Source: Megaustenia siamemsis (lineage: Eukaryota; Mollusca; Gastropoda; Stylommatophora; Ariophantidae). Taken from it: 64,000 bases of DNA. Positions 1 through 11,734 of the stretch are shown here, piece after piece. Made by a program: the position numbers and the translations under genes. Where the stretch lies: the NCBI GenBank assembly GCA_032433765.1, contig JAVIAB010000124.1, positions 72,093,746 to 72,157,745 on the forward strand, read 5' to 3'. The notes under the pieces were generated by a model that was given only the letters and a program-made list of their open reading frames with translations, did no database searches and was not told the DNA's origin. How positions within the stretch are numbered: the first letter of the stretch is position 1; each line of letters begins with the position of its first letter.

Positions 1-374
1 AATTCTCAAAACATAAGACTGGGTGATGAGATGAAGAACAAAAGATTTATTACATGGTTTTAAATGGACAATGTGCTCAGTGCTAGAAGATATGTCTATT
101 TGCTGATACCATCTAACCTAAAAAAATCTTGCTTTATAAAAATGTACATGCATATCAAAAAAAAGCAAGTCAGTGTGCTAAATATGAGTAACCCACACTG
201 ACCATAACAAAGAACAAGAAGTTTGCAGCTGCAAACACAATTACATAATTGGGAAACATAGTAACACTATTACCATGAAAAATGAACAAGATTTAAAAGG
301 GATGCACACAGAAATAAAAAGAATGACCAACAAGATTTAAAATGTCACAGATGGGGGATGTTTTGTAAACTAAA
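1..374. other. AT-rich stretch, nothing identified
   Basis: I see no coding frame, tail or repeat that can be assigned. It precedes a 5'-truncated retroelement and may include decayed parts of it. Confidence 0.4.
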
Positions 375-1990
375 AAAGAGAAATGTTAACAGACACTAAA
401 GATACCAAGAGATGGCAAGAATACATAGCAGAACTGTTCAAAGATGAAAGAGATAAGAAACCAATCATAAGGTGTATTAGGTGTATTGTTATGGTTACAA
501 AATAAAAAATCTGAAGTAGAGAAAGTTATATATGCAATGAAAAATGGAAAAGCTGTAGGGCCAGACAACACACAGTTGGAGATGATAAAATGAGTTTTTA
601 GCACAGAAATTATCACAGACATGTGCAATGGCATATACAACACAAGATAGATACCATATGACCTTAAAATATCAGTATTTATTGTCATGCCCAAGAAGAC
701 CGGTGCTGTAGAGTGTGGAGTGATTTTAGAACAATAAATCTGATGACCAAAAATCTGGCTTAAAGTTGTACAGGGAAGAATACAAAATAAAATCAATAGA
801 GAATTAACAGAACAATTTAGATTTAGAAAAAAACAGTGGGACAAGAGAAGCCATCTCCAGCATTAGAATGTTCTTCTTTCCTTCCTTATTTGCCTTTCAG
901 CATCGAGGGAAGATATAATTTGCGGTCTTTTGTTCTTCTCTTCGCCTCTGCTGCTGTTACGTTTCCTAGTGCTTCTAATATTCCATCGATCCATCTTTTC
1001 GTGGTCGACCCTTTGGTCTGGTATTCTCGTAATGTTTATTGAGGGCTCAATGTGTTGTGTTCCGATTACTCTGCCTTGTCACATGGCCAAGCCATTTTAT
1101 CTGTTGTTTCTTTATATATTCTATGGCTTGGGCTATTTCTAACTTTCTTCTCAGTTCTTCATTTTTTTATCTTATCTCTCAGACTGTTTCCTGTCATTCG
1201 TCTGACACATTTAATATCAGTAGAGGTTATTTTCTTATTGTTCTTGTATCTAGGGTCCAGGACTGGCATTGGTAGCACAACGTTAGGATGAAGATTGTAT
1301 TGTAGTGTGCCCATTTTGCCTCCAGAGTTATTTCCTTGGACTATAGTAGTGATAGCTGTCCAATGATTTGACAAGCTTTGATGCATCTTGAGTCTATCTC
1401 TGCTGTTTGTGAATTGTCATTTGTCAATAAACTTCCTAGGTATGAGAATGTTAGCAGAAAAATATATTGAAGTAAACAAACCAATGTATGCACACTTCAT
1501 TTACTACACCAAAGCTTTTGACAGAACACACAATAAACAACTAATAAAATGTCTAAAAAATATAGATCTAGAAGATGCAGAAATAAGACTGATATGTAAT
1601 TTATATTTGGAACAAACAGCTATGATAACATACAATAATGAGAATCTGTACCTATTGATATAAAAAAAAAGTAAGACAGGGCTACATTCTTTCATCAAGT
1701 CTATTCAACTTATACACTGAGAAAATCTTCAAAGACATCATGGGGATGCCAGGACTAAACATCAATGGATATATAATTAATAATCTAAGATATGCTGATG
1801 ATACTGTATTAATGCCAGAAAATCAAGAATCCTACAACAACTAGTGAACAAAATAAACAAGACAAGCAAAAAACATGGATTGGAAATAAATATTAAAACT
1901 GATTATTAGCAGAGAAAATACACAAAATATACAAGGAAATATTGAAGTAGATGGAAAGAACCTAGAAAGAGTTCAAGAATATAGCTACCT
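375..1990 (+). pseudogene. Decayed non-LTR reverse transcriptase, split by a nested insertion
   Basis: Reverse transcriptase (RT) relic of a non-LTR retrotransposon, broken by several frameshifts and stops. In order it shows the linker/finger region (TDTKDTKRWQEYIAELF, about 390-440), a finger motif resembling KNGKAVGPDN (about 540-590), the start of the conserved FRK..GTREA block (about 815-850), then after a 0.6 kb interruption the YYTKAFD palm motif (about 1,500-1,520), a VRQGYILSSSLFNLY block (about 1,675-1,710) and the YADD catalytic box (about 1,791-1,803). It stops near 1,990 at the ..RVQEYSYL segment, where another element on the minus strand begins. The endonuclease and 3' end are missing. 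The clade is not determined. Confidence 0.75.
868..1440 (-). mobile_element. Nested 3' fragment of non-LTR family R4
   Basis: This minus-strand retroelement end interrupts the plus-strand RT relic above. Read on the minus strand it encodes the RT C-terminal region, including QIIGQLSLL, RRMTGNSLRDKI, IKWLGHVTRQ and a final RPRKR..ALGNVTAAEAKRR segment, in several frames. The same 3' end recurs at 56,358-56,690, 57,085-57,425 and 63,840-64,000, which defines a family here called R4. It is frameshifted and non-functional. Its boundaries are set by where the interrupted RT homology stops and resumes. Confidence 0.7.
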
Positions 1991-3010
1991 TCTTCTACCT
2001 TTTTAGCTCCCAGTGGAGCATAGGTCTTCAACAAACATTTTCCAAGTCGTTCTGTTTTTTGCCATTCTTTTAAGATCATTCCATGTCTTCCCCATTATCT
2101 TCATCTCTGTTTCTATCTGTCTTCTCCAAGAATTCCTTGGTCTTCCTCTATGTCTTTTCCCCTGGGGATTCCAAAAAAGGGCCTGTTGTGTAATACTCTC
2201 AGTTGGCTTCCGTAGTGTGTGTCCTATCCAGCGCCATCGTCTTCGCTGTATCTCTTTATCCACTGGTGTTTGACTGGTACATTTCCATAATTCTATGTTA
2301 GTGATTTTGTCCTGACATTTCCATCCTTTTATTCTGCGTAAGCATCCATTAATGAAAGTCTGTATCTTCATGATTGTCAATTTTGTTGTTCTCCATGTTT
2401 CACAGCCATATAATAGGACCGCCTTAACATTTCAGTTGAAAATTTTTATTTCTGTACTTAACCTAATTTCTTTGGATTTCCATATGTTTCCCAGTGCAAT
2501 GAAAGCTCCTCTTGCTTTTGATATCCTTATTTTGGTTTCATTTTCTGTTCCTCCCTCTTTATCTATATTACTGCCCAGATATATGTAAGATTGCACATCT
2601 AATAGAGGTATTTCTCCTAGTTTTACTTGGTTATTGCCAACTGTATTAATTCTCATAATGTTGGTCTTATCTCTATTAATCTTCAATCCTAGATGTTGTG
2701 ATCTCTCATCAAGTATGCTCATTTTATTCTGCATCTGTTGATGGCTGTGTGATAGGAGAGCTATGTCATCAGCAAAGTCTAAATCATCAAAGTTGTTTGG
2801 TCAGTGACCACTGAATTCCATTTCTGTTGTTTTGAGTTATTTTCATAATCCAATCTATGGCCAGTAGAAAGAGAAATGGAGACAGAAGGCACCCCTGCCT
2901 TACTCCTGTTCTTATTTCAAATGCTTCTGTAAGCTGTCCTTCATGCACCACACTACATTTCGTTCCTTCATACATTGTTATTCTTACTATAGCTATTTTG
3001 GGCATATTAA
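1990..3010 (-). pseudogene. Non-LTR retroelement family R2, RT C-terminal half
   Basis: Minus-strand RT relic. It shows the VRQGCLLSPFLFLLAIDWI palm block (about 2,870-2,910), the DFADDIALL catalytic box (about 2,760-2,780), a thumb with YIYLGSNIDKEGG (about 2,560-2,590), and a C-terminal region with RRRWRWIGHTLRK and RGRPRNSWRR (about 2,110-2,260). It ends at a stop near 2,005. At least two frame changes separate the parts, so it is inactive. The N-terminal endonuclease is missing. Families with this C-terminus are widespread non-LTR elements in animals. I have not assigned a clade. The same family recurs at 6,505-6,838. Confidence 0.8.
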
Positions 3011-4554
3011 AACAAATGATTGAAAAAACTTAACTAGTGGCACATTAGAGCTCTGTACATTCAGTTATTTTCAACAGACCATAGGCTTAAAGAAAAAAAA
3101 TAATAAAACATCATGACTGTCATCATTTCATACAGCCTGAATGAGAAAAAAATCTCTGAATATTTTGGCCAAATAAAATATACAAATAAGAACTGCTCAG
3201 AAGGTTCAAGTAAGAAGAAATGCACACAGAAATAATAGACAGATGATGGTGTTGGATAGAGTATGTGTGTAAGAAGATGCCTGAGATAAAACTGAGTAAA
3301 TCATACATTGTAATATATGGTAAATGGAGAGATTAAACCACAATACCACAGTTATTACTACCCCAGGCAGAGAATGTAGAAATTGGTGGAAAGGAACAGC
3401 AAATCTAGATACTGACATACCATTCATATGATACGAGTTAGTCATATTTCGATGCTTCTTTTTAAATACAGCATATATTCAATTTACATGAAAAAAAGGA
3501 GCATTTTTGTGAAACTTAGCATTTTTTTTCTTCTTAAAATTAATCTACTCATAACATTTTTACAAAATAAAATGTATGCAGAAAAAAACTGGCTTTGCTT
3601 ATTAACTAGCCAATGAAATCGTACCAAAGTACATTTGAACCAGCAATATAAACTGCCTTCTGTCCATGTGGACAAATATAAACACAGAGTTAAAAAGATC
3701 ATGCCTCACCAAGAAGTAGGCAAAACCTGCAAGAAAAGATATAACACAGGTTCAGAAGATCAATTCTACCTTTGAGTATTTAATCACATTTTATGATGTT
3801 GCATTTCAGTTTAGAATAGAAGTATTATTTATCTGTAAGTATTTCTAATAACTTGTAATCTGTTTTTTTCTTCAATGCTACAAATATTTAGTGTTCTAAT
3901 ACATATTTATTTTGAAACTAACTTCTGCCTATTTAATTATTAACACAATTACCACTTTTATATTTTCATTAAGTGAGAAAAACGCAAGTAAGTTAAATTG
4001 TATTTATTAATAATATTTAAATTAGGTCGCAGGTGCTTCTTGAACTGCTGCTTTTTTTTGCTGATTTGTTAGCTATAATTCATTTTTTTCTATGAAAATC
4101 AACTCAAATATTTGCTTTAATGACTGCTAGTTCTGCTCATCATTAATTCAGATTTTGCACAATTAATTAAATTTTACAAATTTTTTAAATTAGATTTCTG
4201 CTTTCAATATAGGGGTTCACCCAAAAGATAGCAAATTTACACAGCGAACGTCTGGAAACTTTGGAATATTTTGAGTTTTTAATCACATTTAGATACACTC
4301 GCAGTGTATTTTTCAACATTTTAATAATTAATTTACTGGATGTTTTTTTTTAAGTTGTTTTTAATTTAGTGCTCATTTAAACATGACTGTGCAACAAAAT
4401 CTGACAGAGATTTCTTAATCACAAAGTTGTTTCTTTATAAGAGACTTTTTTTTAAAGCCCATCTCCATTAATGATGAGTAAGTGCCATATTTAACAGTCA
4501 AATTGCTCGTTTCTGTCCATAACTCTATATTTTTCAATATTTAATAATTAATTT
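3011..4554. other. AT-rich region without identified genes
   Basis: Long homopolymer-rich AT sequence with no assignable coding frame. A weak resemblance to RT C-terminal sequence around 3,180-3,420 was too degraded to call. Confidence 0.4.
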
Positions 4555-4620
4555 ACTGGATGGTAGCCAACTTTTGATGCAGAGACGGCACTCAATGATG
4601 ATGACGACAATGATGAATAA
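4555..4620 (+). mobile_element. Short 3'-end relic of family R3 with GAT-type tail
   Basis: The segment resembling ATGGTAGCCAAC..GGCACTC followed by GATGATGA repeats matches the 3' ends at 11,735-12,000 (plus strand) and 8,737-8,830 (minus strand). Only the last codons and tail remain. Confidence 0.55.
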
Positions 4621-5471
4621 AACCAAATCCTATGACACATTACCATACACATCTGATGGTGTATGTCGGTGGGCTCTCGACGGAACCAGAGAAATAAAGG
4701 CTGCTTGGTCAAAGCAGTCACCACGATGTGTGATTTTTTGCCGCATGGCCACGCACTCCATTATTTACTGGATAATGTACAAAATGTTTTGAATTTATGT
4801 GCAAAAAAATATAAATAAATACTTAAATATAACAATTAACTGAACTGCAAAATTTGAAAAATGGACAATGCTTCAGGGCATGACCAATCGGAACCTACAG
4901 GAAATTATTTATAATATTAAACACTTTTCTAAATTTTATGTGTACAGTTTTCTTCCAATCTATAAGGTTTCTGGTGTACAGGGTCACCTCTATAAGCTAT
5001 GGAAGCTATGGACTGAGCAAATGATATCTGAGAATGATGAAAAGGTATACATTCATCTACGGGGTAGTGGTAAGCTAACAATATTTTCTTGCGACAAAAA
5101 TGGGACATTAGGATAGCAAATACAAGACAGAAAGAAATTATGTAATATTCTTTATTCACAGGGACTATGTAATATTCTTCATTTAAGAAAAAGCAAGCTG
5201 ACAAAAAAGTCAAATAATATAATCATATTGTGCTTACAGCTATTGTTTAGTGACAAAACCAATACACAATTTTAGTACATGTAGAGGCGGATAGTATTTC
5301 ACCATAATTGTACCATGAATATTTCTCCCATGAAGCAATCTTCCGCAGGAAATTTCATTATTTATTAAAATTATTTTTCATCGGATAAAACTTTAAAAAA
5401 TTATTTTAAATTTTCCCAAAAAATAATTAAATACTAGAAGGCACCCTAGAAGAATACCACTAAGACACAAA
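4621..5471. other. No identified feature
   Basis: AT-rich sequence. The short open frames here have no recognisable motif. Confidence 0.4.
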
Positions 5472-6110
5472 GTGAAAAACAAACCAAACTCCTCCTGGAC
5501 ACATGCTTGCACAGATGAATCAGTAACTAATGCAACAGAAAATGGAGGAGCAGGAATTTTCATATGCTCTAAAAATGGAACACAGAAAAGACTCTCTGTT
5601 GCAAGAGGAAAATATTCAAATAACTTTAAGGCAGAGGCAGAAGATCTGAAAACTACGGCTCAAACTCTCTTGAAGGAGTAGGTTAAAAAAGAAAATATTG
5701 AATTCCTCACAGATGCTCCATCAGTAATTTCAGCACTTAGAGTCTAAGAAATGAAGACCTGAAATATCTATGGAAAAAAACTCTAAAAGCTCTGTTAGAT
5801 GTGCAGAACTGTGATTCAGTGGATTCTATTTCCTGCAATATTCCTGGAAACTATGAGGCAAACATGTTGGCAAAGGAAGGTGGCAAATAGACAAGCACAA
5901 CTTATGAGGAATCAAAAAGGTTTGTCAGGAACAAATACATGAACAAATGGGATACAAAACACCAGTGCTACCAGAAAAATTATGCCTACAACCAGCTCAA
6001 CAGAAAAGACCATATAACAATTTTTAGACTCCAGGCAGGCCACAACAAATTGAAACACCACCTTTTCAATACCTTAACCCTCAATTATGATATCAATATG
6101 TGACTCACTT
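5472..6110 (+). pseudogene. RNase H domain relic of a non-LTR retrotransposon (R5-like)
   Basis: Encodes a degraded RNase H domain that would remove the RNA strand of the RNA-DNA hybrid during retrotransposition. Visible parts in order: TDESVTNATENGGAGIF (a TDGS-type first motif with G changed to E), KYSNNFKAEAEDL around the catalytic glutamate, FLTDAPSVISAL (the D motif), and later, in other frames, a segment resembling WIP..CNIPGN..A..LAKEG. There are stops and frameshifts from about 5,680. The RT half and the C-terminal zinc-binding region are absent. Related RNase H relics occur on the minus strand at 21.5-22.0, 24.3, 32.3-32.8 and 50.9-51.3 kb. Confidence 0.75.
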
Positions 6111-6504
6111 GTTTATGATACTGTAGTCAAAATTACTGCTTAAATGTAACATTTTGCTTTAGGAAAATAAAATTTTCTTTGAACTTTTGCTACACAGCAG
6201 TGTGTTTAACCAAGATGAGCTGGGATTCCGATGCAGTTATCATTTCCTGCCTTATAGTAGATTTTTAGCTAGAAATGCTGACAACATGGCTCCCCGGTTT
6301 CCACTGTCTATTCATACGGCGGCTGTAAACTGTCAGATCAGCATGTATATTCTATTCTATACTATTCATGGAATCAGTTTCACTGCATTTGGGGCATCGC
6401 CATATCTTTTCCAATGACCATCCCAACATTTCTCGAAGAGCAAGCAGATTGATTGTTCCTGTAAGGTAGATCTGCATTTCCCATTAAGTACCCTGGATAG
6501 AGGT
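6111..6504. other. No identified feature
   Basis: No coding frame or repeat can be assigned with confidence. Confidence 0.35.
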
Positions 6505-6838
6505 AATGGATGCTTACGCAGAATAAAAGGATGGAAATGGCAGGACAAAATCACTAACATAGAAATATGGAAATGTACCAGTCAAATACCAGTGGATAAA
6601 GAGATACAGCGAAGACGATGGTGCTGGATAGGACACACTACGGAAGCCAACTGAGAGTATTACACAACAGGCCCTTTTTTGGAATCCCCAGGGGAAAAGA
6701 CATAGAGGAAGACCAAGGAATTCTTGGAGAAGACAGATAGAAGCAGAGATGAAGATAATGGGGAAGACATGGAATGATCTTAAAAGAATGGCAAAAAACA
6801 GAACGACTTGGAAAGTGTTTGTTGAAGACCTATGCTCC
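6505..6838 (+). mobile_element. 3' fragment of family R2
   Basis: Plus-strand copy of the R2 C-terminal region seen at 2,003-2,380. It has the GCLRRIKGWK..QDKITNIE segment, RRRWCWIGHT, and RGRPRNSWRRQIEAEMK. A frameshift lies near 6,640. It stops abruptly near 6,838, a few bases short of the expected 3' end, exactly where a family R1 tail starts. R1 therefore appears to have inserted into R2 here. Confidence 0.75.
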
Positions 6839-7252
6839 CATCTATCTATCTATTGACCTTTCAAGCGGTAGCCGGCCCATAGGGCGTAGACCAAGATACT
6901 TCTTCTCTTATCTGAATTTTTGTTCTAGCAGTTTTCAATTCTTTTAAATATATTTTATCAAATCTCGCCATTTGTCTCTGTTCTGTGCAAGCAGCTCTAT
7001 CTCATTGAGGGAGCCGATTCCTGCTGTTTTTGCCTCTCTCAGCAATGTTCTTCTCGGTGTCTCTCTGGGTCTTCCTCTTTTTCTCTTACCTGTTTTCCTC
7101 CAAATGGTCTCCTTGAATCCATTCAATGCCTTTATTACCAGTGCAGCATTTCTTCATTATGAAGTCCATAACAACTCTAACCTTGTTTAACCCCAGTTTC
7201 TACTGGGAAACATTCGCTCAGTCCTTCCTCTGTTCGAACTGCACATGTGTAA
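6839..7252 (-). mobile_element. Family R1 fragment with internal deletion
   Basis: Minus-strand R1 copy. It contains the TATC-repeat tail, the conserved 3' UTR with TTTCAAGCGGTAGCCGG, the C-terminal coding segment (GRPRETPRRTLLREAK..NEIELLAQNRDKWRDLIKYI) and then, after a deletion, an RT fragment corresponding to the GVKQG/palm area. Compared with the 18,091-20,507 copy, roughly 700 bp is missing between the two parts. It cannot encode a functional protein. Confidence 0.75.
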
Positions 7253-7512
7253 CCATAATCTATCTATTTATTGTCCTTTCAAGCCGAAGACGGCACATAG
7301 GGCAGAACCAGAATCTCAAAAACAGAAACCTTGCATGCCAAAATGGTACATATTGCAGAGATCACTGCCTCTAAAATCTATGGCTCTGTTTCCATAACAA
7401 TAGTTTTTACAATGACAGCTTGTCAAACCATCGATCAACCTCCTTAGTCGCCTCTTATGACATGCTTGGAAGGTCACAGTGTCACTATTCTTTACTCATA
7501 ATGAGACACACA
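7253..7512 (-). mobile_element. R1-like tail plus unassigned sequence
   Basis: Starts with a diverged R1 3' tail (CTATCTATTTATTGTCC, then AGACGGCACATAGGGC) at the same internal R1 site used by another insertion at 7,614. The remainder is not assigned. It contains GTCGCCTCTTATGACATGC, a phrase that looks like the end of another interspersed repeat. Confidence 0.45.
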
Positions 7513-8660
7513 GAAACAAGGACAATAAAATACATCCTTGTTTAACCCCAGTTTCTATTGGGAAACATTCGCTCAGTCCTTCCTCTATTCGAACTGCACA
7601 TGTGTAACCATCATCTATCTATCTATTGACCTTTCGAACCGTTGCCGGCCTATAGGGCATAGACCAAGATACACCTTCTCATGTCTGAATTTTTGTTCTA
7701 GCAGTTTTCTTTTAAAGATATTTTATCAAATCTCGCCATTTGTCTCTGTTCTGTGCAAGCAACTCTATCTCATTGAGGGAGCCGAATCCTGTTGCTCTTA
7801 CCTCTCTCATCAATGTTCTTCTCAGTGTCTCCCTGGGTCTTCCTCTTTTTCTCTTACCTGTTGTTTCCCATATGAGGGCCTGTTTTGCTATTCGGTTATT
7901 ATCTCTTCTCATCACATGTCCAACATATGACCATCGTCTTTTCTTTATTACTGAAGATATTAGTGGTTGATTGGCGATTTATCTAATTTCCTCATTTGTT
8001 TTGAATTCGTTCCACGCTATACCAAGTATTTTCCTTAGACATTTATTTTGGAATGCGTTCAACTTTGTTTCTATATCTCTTGTTGTTTTCCAGCTTTCAC
8101 ACGCATACGCAAGGGTTGATAGTACATTTGATTTGAATAGCCTAAGTTTTGTGTTTGTACTGATTAGTTTTGATTTCCACAACTTTTCAAGGCTTCTGAA
8201 AGACATTGCTACTTTAGCTATTCTGATTCTATATTTTGTCATCTATTGGAATTAAACTTTTCATGACTTTAGTGTAACCATCATACATGTCTTTAATAAT
8301 ATTTATGATTTTTATGGTAAACCATACTGCTTCAGAATTTTCCACAAAGAATCTCGATGAATACTGTCAAATGCTTTTTTGAAGTCGATGAAGTTAAGTG
8401 CAGAAGGTTTTTGCTTTTCTATGTGTTCCTCCAATATAAGTCTTAGAGTAAAAATGTGGTCAAGGCAGCTTCTCCTTTTTCCCAGCCTGTTCTTCACGCA
8501 TTACTGTATCTATTGAATCCTTTATTCTATTTAGGATGATTTTGCAGAATAACTTTGAGGCAACTGACAAAAGTGTCATGCCTCTCCAGTTGTTACAATC
8601 TCTAAGATTGCCCTTTTTTGGAATCTTAACAATGATTCCTTTTTCCCATTTATTATTATG
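7513..8660 (-). mobile_element. R1 RT fragment, host of a nested R1 copy
   Basis: Outer R1 fragment in two pieces, 7,513-7,613 and 8,284-8,660. It covers the RT fingers and palm: GVKQGC region, DFKKAFDSIHRDSLWKIL, and the ..CNNWRG and GIIVKIPK segments. The two pieces join cleanly when the nested copy and one copy of its 12-bp TSD are removed. Small deletions and frameshifts (for example near 8,480) make it inactive. Confidence 0.75.
7614..8271 (-). mobile_element. Nested 5'-truncated R1 copy with 12-bp TSD
   Basis: A 658-bp R1 3' end inserted into another R1 copy. The 12-bp duplication GTGTAACCATCA flanks it at 7,602-7,613 and 8,272-8,283. It encodes the RT thumb and C-terminal segments (SFRSLEKLWKSK, TYACESWKTTRD-like, RRWSYVGHVMRRDNNRIAKQAL, GRPRETLRRTLMREV). 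Point changes such as a premature stop near 7,980 disable it. The perfect TSD directly supports target-primed insertion. Confidence 0.85.
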
Positions 8661-8695
8661 CCGGCTACGGCTCGAAAGGTCAATAGAGAGATAGA
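8660..8695 (+). mobile_element. Isolated R1 3' tail, opposite orientation
   Basis: The sequence GGCTACGGCTCGAAAGG followed by a TAGA-type run is the R1 3' UTR and tail in the plus orientation. It is joined directly to the 5' edge of the outer R1 fragment, which suggests an inverted junction or a second very short insertion. Confidence 0.55.
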
Positions 8696-8736
8696 ATTAT
8701 ATGGATGCTGAATAAAAAAACTCATTATTTTTAACT

Positions 8737-8830
8737 TTCATCATCATCATCATCAAGTGCCGTCTCCGTAACGAAGGTTGGCTACCATGGAGCACCATTC
8801 TGCTCTGTCTCTTGCTTTGATTTTTAACTT
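8737..8830 (-). mobile_element. R3 3' end, minus strand
   Basis: Minus-strand copy of the R3 terminus encoding roughly KARDRAEWCSMVANLRYGDGT, followed by a GATGATGATGAT tail (ATC-type on the plus strand at 8,737-8,752). It is nearly the same as the plus-strand copy ending at 12,000. Confidence 0.7.
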
Positions 8831-8984
8831 TGCACTAGTAAATTAATCATAAACAATATTTTAAAAAAGCACACCTACTGCATTCAATCGCGAATCCATT
8901 ATCTTGAAAACTATCATGTGTCAGTGATTATTGATTGAGCCAAAACACTTTAACCCCTTGGGAAAACAGTTAGTCAGGTATAGT

Positions 8985-11043
8985 ATATATATATAGAAGT
9001 ATTAAGAAGATGCGCAAACGAATACTGGAACAATCTATGCTCTGAAATACAGAAAGCCTCAGACAGAGGCGACTCAAAAACCATGCATGACAATATAAAA
9101 AAGGCTCTTGGACCAAAAATAACAAAATCAGCCCCCCTAAAATCCAAGTTTGGAGAACCTATTACTGACAAGGGACAACAAATGCAAAGATGGGTTGAAC
9201 ACTACTCTAATCTATACAGTGACGACAGACCAGCAAACACAGCTCTAGCACAATCAATACCCAAATATCCTACAATGTTTGAACTGGATGTTGAGCCTAC
9301 TATTAACGAACTTGCTGACACTATAAATGCCCTCTCAAGAGGAAAAGCTGCAGGAAATGACAACATTCCCACAGATGTACTAAAGGACAACCTAAACGTA
9401 CTACTTCCACACCTATACAAACTGCTAATTATATGCTGGAGAAGCGGAGAAATACCTCATGATATGAGAAATGCCAAGATTATAACGCTGTACAAGAATA
9501 AAGGAGACAGGGGCGACTGCAATAATTACAGAGGCATTTCTCTCCTTAGCACAACAGGCAAAGCTTTTGCTAGAGTCGTACTTAATCGCCTGCATAGACT
9601 TGCAGAACGGGTGCTTCCCGAGTCCCAATGCGGTTTCAGACCCGGGAGATCAACCATAGATATGATCTTCACTCTTAGACAACTGCAGGAAAAATGTCGG
9701 GAACAAAATATGCCGCTCTATATTGCCTTTGTGGATCTCACAAAGGCATTCGACACAGTAAACAGAGATGGTCTCTACAAGGTGTTAGAAGGCATAGGCT
9801 GCCCTCCTAAATTACTTAGGCTGATAATTTCCTTCCATGAAGACATGAATGGCAAAGTCCATATTGATGGGAGTCCATCAGAGAATTTCAAAGTCAACAA
9901 AGGAGTGAAACAGGGATGTGTCCTCGCCCCCACCCTTTTTGGTATATTTTTTGCTGCCCTCCTAAATTACGCCTTCGAAAACAGCTCAGGAGATATTTAC
10001 ATTCGCACTAGACCAGATGGCTCACTGTTCAACCTAGCACGACTAAGAGCAAAAACCAAAACAAATGTTGCCCTACTTAAAGAATTTTTATTTGCTGACG
10101 ATGCAGCCCTAGTCGCTCATAGTGAAGCCACCCTACAGTCGCTGATCAACAACCTGGATAAAGCATGCGACCTTTTTTCACTGTCAATTAATGTTCAGAA
10201 GACAGTAATACTAAATCAAGGTGACTTCAAACCTCTATCTATTACTCTAAAAGACTGCCCACTAGAATCAGTACAGAAATTTACATATCTTGGATCCACA
10301 GTTACGCAAACCATCTCTCTTGATGAAGAAATAAACTGTCGAATTGGTAAGGCAGCTACGACCTTCGGCAAACTCACAAAAGGGCATGGAACAACACGAA
10401 ACTAACTCGAAAGACTAAACTCCTAATATATCAAACATGTGTGCTTAGCACACTACTATATGGATCCGAAACCTGGACAACATACTCAAACCAGGAAAAA
10501 AGACTAAATGTCTTCCACATGCGATGTCTCCGCAAAATAATGCACATCAAATGGCAAGACAAAATAACCAACTTAACTGTCCTGCAACGTGCTAAGACCC
10601 TAACAATCATGTCGATGCTCAGAAGTCAAAGGCTAAGATGGCTGGGGCATGTCCAACGGATGGAAGAAAAACGCATTCCTAGGCAAATACTATATGGTGA
10701 GCTAAAACACGGAAAAAGACAAATCGGCAGACCTAAACTACGATATAGAGATATCTGCAAATCATCTCTGAAAGACTTCTCCATCTGTGAAAACGACTGG
10801 CAACATCTGGCAAGTGATCGCACATCATGGAGAGCATGTATAAGGAACGGTATAACAACATTTGAGACTGTGCTAAGACAGGACTTAGAAGAGAAGAGAC
10901 TCATGAAAAAGGATGGTAAACCCTGTGGATCAGCGAGCCTGACCTGTTCATTATGTGACCGCGTGTGTTTGTCAAACATTGGTAGAATTAGCCACGAGAG
11001 AAGCTGTTCGGCAAAAACAATACCTCAAAAAAATACGCAATAG
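8985..11043 (+). pseudogene. R6 reverse transcriptase, one frameshift
   Basis: Enzyme that copies the element's RNA at a nicked target. The frame is open from about 8,997 (RRCANEYWNNLC) through 10,405 and continues in another frame from about 10,385 to the stop at 11,043. A single-base loss near 10,382 explains the switch. Motifs: [13 protein letters not shown] fingers (about 9,335), LYKNKGDRGDCNNYRGISLLS (about 9,490), GFRPGRSTIDMIFTLRQLQ (about 9,630), FVDLTKAFDTV (about 9,730, catalytic D), GVKQGCVLAPTLFGIFFA (about 9,903), FLFADDAALVAHS (about 10,087, catalytic DD), FTYLGSTVT (about 10,280). The C-terminus has RLRWLGHVQRM and a CSLCDRVC..GRISHERSC finger-like motif (about 10,950-11,015). 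Only the one frameshift and the missing 5' end disable it. Confidence 0.85.
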
Positions 11044-11075
11044 CCTCCACTAGACCGTCTGACAAGACGAAAAGG

Positions 11076-11083
<8 letters not shown>
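8985..11083 (+). mobile_element. Non-LTR retrotransposon R6, copy 1 (5'-truncated)
   Basis: Nearly complete RT-bearing 3' two thirds of a non-LTR element. It starts right after a short TATATA run and ends at GGGCC followed by a long AT run, so (TA)n lies at both edges. The coding content covers the linker, the RT domain and a C-terminal region with a Cys/His motif. The 5' endonuclease domain is missing, as expected from incomplete reverse transcription. A second copy (11,118-13,215) lies tail to tail with this one, and a third is at 22,771-23,530. Confidence 0.85.

Positions 11084-11118
<35 letters not shown>
11084..11118. repeat. (AT)n microsatellite between two R6 tails
   Basis: An uninterrupted AT run joins the 3' end of R6 copy 1 to the inverted 3' end of R6 copy 2. 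Both flanks carry the same GGCCCTTTT..GTCTTGTCAGAC terminus in opposite orientation. Confidence 0.95.
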
Positions 11119-11121
<3 letters not shown>

Positions 11122-11734
11122 CCTTTTTCGTCTTGTCAGACAGTTTAGTGGAGACAATTGTTTATTTTTTTGGGAGGCCTTGTTTTTGTCAAACAACTTC
11201 TCTCATGACTGATTCTATCAATGTAAACACATACGGCCACAGAATGAACAAGTCAGGCCCACTGATCCATCTTTTTTCATGAGTCTTTCCTTCCATGTTT
11301 TCTTTAGTACAGCCTCAAATGATGTTATGCCATTTTTTAATACAGGCTCTCCATGATGTGTGATCTCTTGTCAGATGTTCCCAGTCATTTTTACAGATGG
11401 AGAAGTCATTCAGAGATGATTTACAAATATCTCTATATTGTAGTTTAGGTCTGCCGATTGGTCTCTTTCCGTGTATTTATTCACCAATAATATTTGCTTA
11501 GTAATGCGGTTTTCTCCCATTCGCTGGACATGCCGCAACCATCTTAACCTTCGGCGTCTAGACATTGACATTACTGTTAGGGTCTTAGCAAATTGCAGGA
11601 CTGTTAAGTTGCTTAGTTTGTTCTGCCATTTGATATGCATTATTCTGCAGAGACGTTGCCTGTGGAAGATATTTAGCCTTTTTTCATGAGTATGTTGTTC
11701 AGGTTTCAGATCCATATAGCAATGTTCTACTCAG

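Noticed and set aside
386..844. Minus-strand 152-codon ORF
   Set aside because: It is the antisense of the RT relic on the plus strand, where finger motifs are recognisable.
3180..3430. RT C-terminal relic
   Set aside because: Resemblance to a D/GHV-type segment is too weak and broken by many stops.
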